64,000 bases of DNA from Micromonospora radicis (GTDB taxonomy: Bacteria; Actinomycetota; Actinomycetes; Mycobacteriales; Micromonosporaceae). The notes beneath the pieces were generated by a model, which was not told the DNA's origin, searched no databases, and worked only from the letters and a program-made list of their open reading frames with translations. Within the stretch, counting starts at the first letter, position 1. Each line of letters starts with the position of its first letter. Positions 60,541 to 64,000 of the stretch are shown here, one piece after another. The position numbers and the translations under genes were made by a program. The stretch spans positions 124,001-188,000 of the forward strand of contig NZ_QXEC01000001.1 in the NCBI RefSeq assembly GCF_003583405.1. The letters are read 5' to 3'.

Positions 60541-60921
60541 TCAGCGGACGCCGAGCAGGTCGACCACGAAGACCAGCGTCTCGTTGGGCTTGATGACGCC
60601 ACCGGCGCCCCGGCTGCCGTAGCCCAGGTGCGGCGGGATGGTCAGCTTGCGCCGGCCACCGACCCGCATCCCCACCACGCCCTGATCCCAGCCGGAGATG
60701 ACCCGCCCGCCGCCGAGCGGGAACTCGAACGCCTCGCCCCGGTTCCAGGACGCGTCGAACTCGTTACCGGTCGAGTGGGAGACGCCGACGTAGTGCACTC
60801 GGGCCACCTGGCCGGTCTGGGCCTCCGGGCCCTCGCCGACGGTGATGTCCTCGATCACGAGGTCGGCCGGCGGGGCGCCCTCGATCGGACCGATCTCGGG
60901 CTTGCTCGCTGCCTGGTTCAT
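60541..60921 (-). CDS. FKBP-type peptidyl-prolyl cis-trans isomerase
   Basis: A 126-residue cytoplasmic FKBP: DLVIEDITVGEGPEAQTGQVARVHYVGV, SWNRGEAFEFPLGGGRVISGWDQGVVGMRVGGRRKLTIPPHLGYGSRGAGGVIKPNETLVFVVDLLGVR. The conserved FKBP pocket residues (Tyr, Phe, Asp-like, Trp, Ile/Val, Tyr) are present. It catalyses proline isomerisation in protein folding. AGGAGAATTCGC lies before the ATG at 60921. No signal peptide. Confidence 0.95.
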   Translation of the reverse strand: MNQAASKPEIGPIEGAPPADLVIEDITVGEGPEAQTGQVARVHYVGVSHSTGNEFDASWNRGEAFEFPLGGGRVISGWDQGVVGMRVGGRRKLTIPPHLGYGSRGAGGVIKPNETLVFVVDLLGVR

Positions 60922-61070
60922 GCGAATTCTCCTGTGACGTCGCTTCCGTTCAGCACAATCCTGCCGGATGCTACGGCAGCAGCGCCCCACCCCCGCCCAC
61001 CTCCACCCGTCCCGCCCGTCCCCGCGCGTCCCCGCTCCCGTCCCGCCCGAGCCCGCCCGCGTCCCCGCCC

Positions 61071-61118
61071 CGCGCTCATCCCCGCGCTCATCCCCGCGCT
61101 CATCCCCGCGCTCATCCC
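61071..61118. repeat. Four tandem 12-bp repeats in the FKBP upstream region
   Basis: CGCGCTCATCCC is repeated four times without interruption. The 320-base gap 60922-61241 contains these repeats, C-rich tracts and a terminator hairpin at 61191-61221, and no convincing gene. Confidence 0.8.
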
Positions 61119-61190
61119 CGCGTCCGCTATAGAAGCGTCGCGGGGCGGCGGGCGTGCGGGCGCGCGGGGGTGGGGGGTGGGGGCGACGAG

Positions 61191-61221
61191 GGCGGGCGTC
61201 ACCTGGGTGGTGACGCCCGCC
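61191..61221 (-). terminator. Terminator after the DoxX gene
   Basis: GGCGGGCGTCACC (61191-61203) and GGTGACGCCCGCC (61209-61221) make a perfect 13-bp stem with a 5-base loop, 20 bases past the DoxX stop. Confidence 0.85.
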
Positions 61222-61241
61222 GGTTGGGGGAGGTGAGTCGG

Positions 61242-61805
61242 TCAGCGGAGCCAGCCGAACCGCTGGACGACCGGCAGCCGGGCCCAGGTGCGGCCGATGC
61301 CCCAGGTGTCGCCGGCGTTGGTCACCGCGAGCAGGGCCAGCACCCCGGCGTAGACCAGGTGGTCGTCCATGAAGGGGTTGTTGGCGGGCGGCAGGGCGGC
61401 CGTCCACATCAGCACCAGCAGCAGGCCACCGGCGGCGGCAGCGACGCGTACGCCGATGCCGAGCAGTAGCGCGGTACCGATGGCCGCCAGGCCGATCATG
61501 AACAGCCAGTCGGCCCAGGCGGCGCCGGCGATGCCGTTGTAGAACCCCTGGAACGGGCCGGTGGCGCCGAAGGTCAGGAAGCCCTTGGTCGGGCTGCCCC
61601 CGTTGAGCCAGGCGTTCTTCGCCTCGGTGGCGAATCCCAGGCCGAACAGCTTGTCCAGGAACGCCCAGAGGAAGATCCAACCCAGCGCCAGGCGAAGCCC
61701 GGCGAGCAGGTAACGGGTGGCCCGCTTACGGGTGGCCTGCTCCCGGCTGGTCTCGGCCCCCGGGGTGTTGGCGGCGGCGGCGTTCCGCTCCATCATCGCG
61801 GTCAT
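61242..61805 (-). CDS. DoxX-family membrane protein
   Basis: A 187-residue protein with four hydrophobic helices: LLAGLRLALGWIFLWAFLDKLFGLGF (about 32-57), LFMIGLAAIGTALLLGIGV, VAAAAGGLLLVLMWTAALPP and DDHLVYAGVLALLAVTNAG. DoxX proteins belong to membrane-associated oxidoreductase/redox-stress complexes, role not well defined. ATG 61805 (MTAMMERN) has AAGGGA at about 10 bases; a GTG at 61814 is too close to it. It stands alone. Confidence 0.9.
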   Translation of the reverse strand: MTAMMERNAAAANTPGAETSREQATRKRATRYLLAGLRLALGWIFLWAFLDKLFGLGFATEAKNAWLNGGSPTKGFLTFGATGPFQGFYNGIAGAAWADWLFMIGLAAIGTALLLGIGVRVAAAAGGLLLVLMWTAALPPANNPFMDDHLVYAGVLALLAVTNAGDTWGIGRTWARLPVVQRFGWLR

Positions 61806-61983
61806 CGTGTCCACGTCCCTTCTCTGCCTCGCACCGCTGTCCCGGTGGCATCTTCATTGGACGCCCGCGGGGCAGCGGTCCAGCAGGGCCGACCAGGCCA
61901 TGATCGGGCGGGACCTTGGTCCTCTGTCCACCGGGACCTACCGCCCGCCGCCCACCGGGGTGGTCCGGCGCGACCGGATGCGG

Positions 61984-62703
61984 TCAGCCGACGACCGGGA
62001 TGGCGAGTTGGCCGGACAGCACTCCGGGCGCCTCGGCCAGCGACGGGCCGTACCAGGTCAGATGTCGACCGGAGACCAGGGCGCAGGGTAAGCCGGAAAA
62101 GGCGTCCGGTCCGTCGTCGCGGGTGAACCGGTACGGTTCGTCGGGCAGTACGACCAGGTCCGGTGCGGTTGCCCGCAGCTCGGTCAGGCTCGGGCGGGGG
62201 TACCGGTCGGACGACTCGGCGTACGCGTTGTGCACGCCGAGTCGGCGTAGCACGTCTCCGGCGAAGGTGTCGGCACCGAGTACCACCCAGGGACGCCGCC
62301 ACACCGGAATGACCGCCCGTCGGGTGGTGGCCGCCGGCAGCGTGGCCCAGGCGGAACGGGCCGCGGCCAGCCACTCGGGCTCCGTCGGGGCGCCGAGGTC
62401 GCGGAGCAGTTCGGCCAGCTCGGCCAACGCCTGGTCCACGGTGCGCGGGTAGGTCACCCGAACCGGTATGCCGGCGGCGGCCAACGCGACGGCGTCCTCG
62501 CGCCGGTTCTCCTCGATGTTGAGCAGGACCAGGTCCGGCCGCAGCGCGCGGACCCGGTCGAGGTCCGGGTACTTGCTGCCGCCCACCCGCGGCACGTCCA
62601 ACTCGCCGGGGTGAGTGCACCAGTCGGTGGCGCCGACCAGCAGGCCGGGCAGGGTCACCGCCACCGCCTCGGTCAGCGACGGCACCAGCGAGACCAGCCG
62701 CAT
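61984..62703 (-). CDS. Cobalamin-binding-type (BtuF-like) periplasmic-binding-fold protein
   Basis: A 239-residue protein of the helical-backbone metal/cobalamin receptor fold: MRLVSLVPSLTEAVAVTLPGLLVGATDWCTHP, GSKYPDLDRVRALRPDLVLLNIEENRREDAVAL, and SLTELRATAPDLVVLPDEPYRFTRDD. No signal peptide or lipobox is present, so it may act in the cytoplasm, as many actinobacterial homologues. GGAAGGAGCGC precedes the ATG at 62703. A TTA codon occurs at 62089-62091. No transporter genes are adjacent. Confidence 0.85.
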   Translation of the reverse strand: MRLVSLVPSLTEAVAVTLPGLLVGATDWCTHPGELDVPRVGGSKYPDLDRVRALRPDLVLLNIEENRREDAVALAAAGIPVRVTYPRTVDQALAELAELLRDLGAPTEPEWLAAARSAWATLPAATTRRAVIPVWRRPWVVLGADTFAGDVLRRLGVHNAYAESSDRYPRPSLTELRATAPDLVVLPDEPYRFTRDDGPDAFSGLPCALVSGRHLTWYGPSLAEAPGVLSGQLAIPVVG

Positions 62704-62821
62704 GCGCGCTCCTTCCTGTCGACTCCCGGACAGCCACTCCAGGGGCCACCCGGGGGAACCGACCGGCATGATCGTCAGCCTAGACTCGGGCGGTCGGCGG
62801 CAGGATTGGGTGGAGACGACG

Positions 62822-63682
62822 ATGACCGGTGGCGACGACTCCTGGCTGGCGACGATTCCGGCCGGAGCCGGACGCGGCACGGTACTGACCCGGGCGGGGC
62901 AGCGGGTGCAGGCCGGGCTTCGCCTCGGCGACCTGGTCCGGCGCCGTCCACCCGGCCTCACCGCGAGTCAGTGGAACACCGCCGGCCGGGGCCGTTTCGA
63001 CCTGGTGGTCTGCGCGCAGGACACCGGACGGGTGGAGTTCGCCGTCGAGTTCCGGCCGCCGTCGACCGACACCGCCGCCCGACGTGCCGAGCGGATCATG
63101 GATGCGGTCACCGCCGCGGTCGGCCTGCCCGTCCTGCGGATCGTCTCGGACACGCTGCGCGCCGTCGAGCACGGGCCGGGCATCGTCACGTACCTGATCG
63201 ACGCGCGCCGGTACGCGGCGGGCGCCGGCGGGCCGGACGTGGTCGCCGTCGGCTTCCGGGACATCGTCGGCCGGCTGCCCGACGGGCGCACCGGCGCGGT
63301 GAACGATCTCGGCGCGCTCGCCCGGGCCGAGGCGGTGGAGGCGTACGTGGCGCGGCGGCTGGCCGACCCGATCCTGCGCGGGCTGCACGTACGTTGGTCG
63401 GCCGGCCCGGCCGAGGGTTGGAGCTGGGTCGAGGTGCGCCCCGGCGAGTGCCTGCTGGAACGGGTGTCGTTGCAGACGCACCGGCTCTCCTGCGGGATCG
63501 AGCCGGCGCGCCTCGCGGAGGATCTGGCCGCCCTCGCCGTCGGTGACCGGCTGCGGACGTTGGAGAGCGGCACGCCGGCCCTGATCCGTCGGGCGGTACT
63601 GCTCGACGACCTCCGGGCATTGCGGGACCGCCGGGACGAACTCGTGGACGACTTCGCGTACGACCATCTCTGCCAGGGCTGA
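62822..63682 (+). CDS. DUF2726-like protein
   Basis: A 286-residue protein. Residues about 50-125 show the DUF2726-type pattern of a restriction-endonuclease-like fold: RGRFDLVVCAQDTGRVEFAVEFRPPSTDTAARRAERIMDAVTAAVGLPVLRIVSDTL, where the Asp, Glu and following basic residues could be nuclease-like. The remainder (AYVARRLADPILRGLHVRWSAGP, DDLRALRDRRDELVDDFAYDHL) is helical. GGAG lies 7 bases before the ATG at 62822; the frame is open further upstream. Role unknown, and it is divergent from the BtuF-like gene. Confidence 0.75.
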   Translation: MTGGDDSWLATIPAGAGRGTVLTRAGQRVQAGLRLGDLVRRRPPGLTASQWNTAGRGRFDLVVCAQDTGRVEFAVEFRPPSTDTAARRAERIMDAVTAAVGLPVLRIVSDTLRAVEHGPGIVTYLIDARRYAAGAGGPDVVAVGFRDIVGRLPDGRTGAVNDLGALARAEAVEAYVARRLADPILRGLHVRWSAGPAEGWSWVEVRPGECLLERVSLQTHRLSCGIEPARLAEDLAALAVGDRLRTLESGTPALIRRAVLLDDLRALRDRRDELVDDFAYDHLCQG

Positions 63683-63957
63683 GGCACCCGCACCGGCCGA
63701 GCGGTGACCCGCCGCCGGAAGCGACCGAAAAAAAGGTCACCGGTCTTTGAACCTCCGTCGCGGCCGCTCCGTACCTCACCGCGAATGGACAGGATCCCCA
63801 ACCCGCACCGGTAGGCGCGGGAGACGGTGCGGAAAGGGCATCGTCGCTCGTCGACGTGCCATCGGTGCGTTCGGATGTCCGCCGAGCGTGCCACCACGAT
63901 TCCGTTCGGTCCGTCGAGTCACGAATCAGGTACCGGATCGAGAAGGAGAGCAATTCG

Positions 63958-64000
63958 ATGCGCAGGTCCCCCCGGTCGCGCCGACCATCCGGTAACACGC
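63958..64000 (+). CDS. Start of an unidentified gene (partial, runs off the right edge)
   Basis: ATG at 63958 follows AAGGAG and begins MRRSPRSRRPSGNT, a basic N-terminus like that of an exported protein. Only 14 codons are visible. The 275-base gap before it holds an A-rich tract (63728-63735) and is otherwise featureless. Confidence 0.4.
   Translation, partial: MRRSPRSRRPSGNT

Noticed and set aside
61071..61118. Tandem 12-bp repeats considered as a CRISPR array
   Set aside because: Units are contiguous with no spacers, so it is a simple tandem repeat.

Overview
The window is a 64 kb piece of a very GC-rich actinomycete chromosome, most likely from the Micromonosporaceae (Micromonospora or a close relative). 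The reasons are the extreme third-position GC, frequent GTG and TTG starts, rare TTA codons, several apparently leaderless genes, a four-gene conservon, a SARP regulator and a spore-pigment-type (whiE-like) type II polyketide cluster. This placement is inference from gene content and base composition; no rRNA or tRNA gene is present to test it.

Layout. 1-9.6 kb (minus strand): part of an extracellular contractile injection system (eCIS, phage-tail-like). In transcription order it holds a small membrane protein, a membrane protein with an HEDVH motif, a Pvc16-like cap protein, sheath, tube, a Pro/Ala-rich repeat protein, a LysM protein, a VgrG-like spike, a PAAR-like tip, a gp25 wedge and a gpJ-like baseplate protein that runs off the left edge. 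Most junctions overlap by 1-4 bases, so it reads as one operon. 9.7-20.4 kb: LppM-like lipoprotein, FAD monooxygenase/TetR pair with twin operators, LacI/MFS pair with a CebR-like box, metallo-beta-lactamase-fold hydrolase, methyltransferase, thioesterase, dienelactone hydrolase and a degenerate cyclase-ATPase. 20.5-32.2 kb: LAL-type LuxR regulator, DUF5995 protein, APC permease, secreted beta-helix protein, LtrA-family protein and a membrane-anchored helix-hairpin-helix protein.

32.4-39.9 kb: the type II PKS cluster. It holds an FAD oxygenase, two TcmI-type cyclases, a SARP, an ACP fused to an aromatase/cyclase, a cupin, KS-alpha, KS-beta (CLF) and an ABM monooxygenase. There is no ketoreductase and no free-standing ACP, so a non-reduced aromatic polyketide such as spore pigment is expected. 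Paired 7-bp repeats at 11-bp pitch lie in front of both transcription units and fit SARP operators. The SARP gene has an in-frame TTA codon, which suggests bldA (developmental) control.

40-64 kb: phospholipase-D-like secreted protein, conservon cvnABCD, a glycine-betaine-type binding lipoprotein, small secreted proteins, glyA behind a ZTP riboswitch, a subtilisin-like protease, an acyltransferase, a stand-alone LigD polymerase domain, a branched-chain 2-oxoacid dehydrogenase operon (E1a-E1b-E2) with a divergent Lrp/AsnC regulator, an L,D-transpeptidase lipoprotein, a STAS protein, an FKBP isomerase, a DoxX protein, a BtuF-like binding protein and a DUF2726-like protein. Strong GC-rich hairpins close many of these units.

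The most noteworthy items are the eCIS operon with its octapeptide-repeat gene carrying an inserted-looking 19-bp inverted repeat, the ACP-cyclase fusion, the KS-beta with Ala in place of the usual Gln, the matched SARP half-site pairs, and the ZTP riboswitch on glyA.
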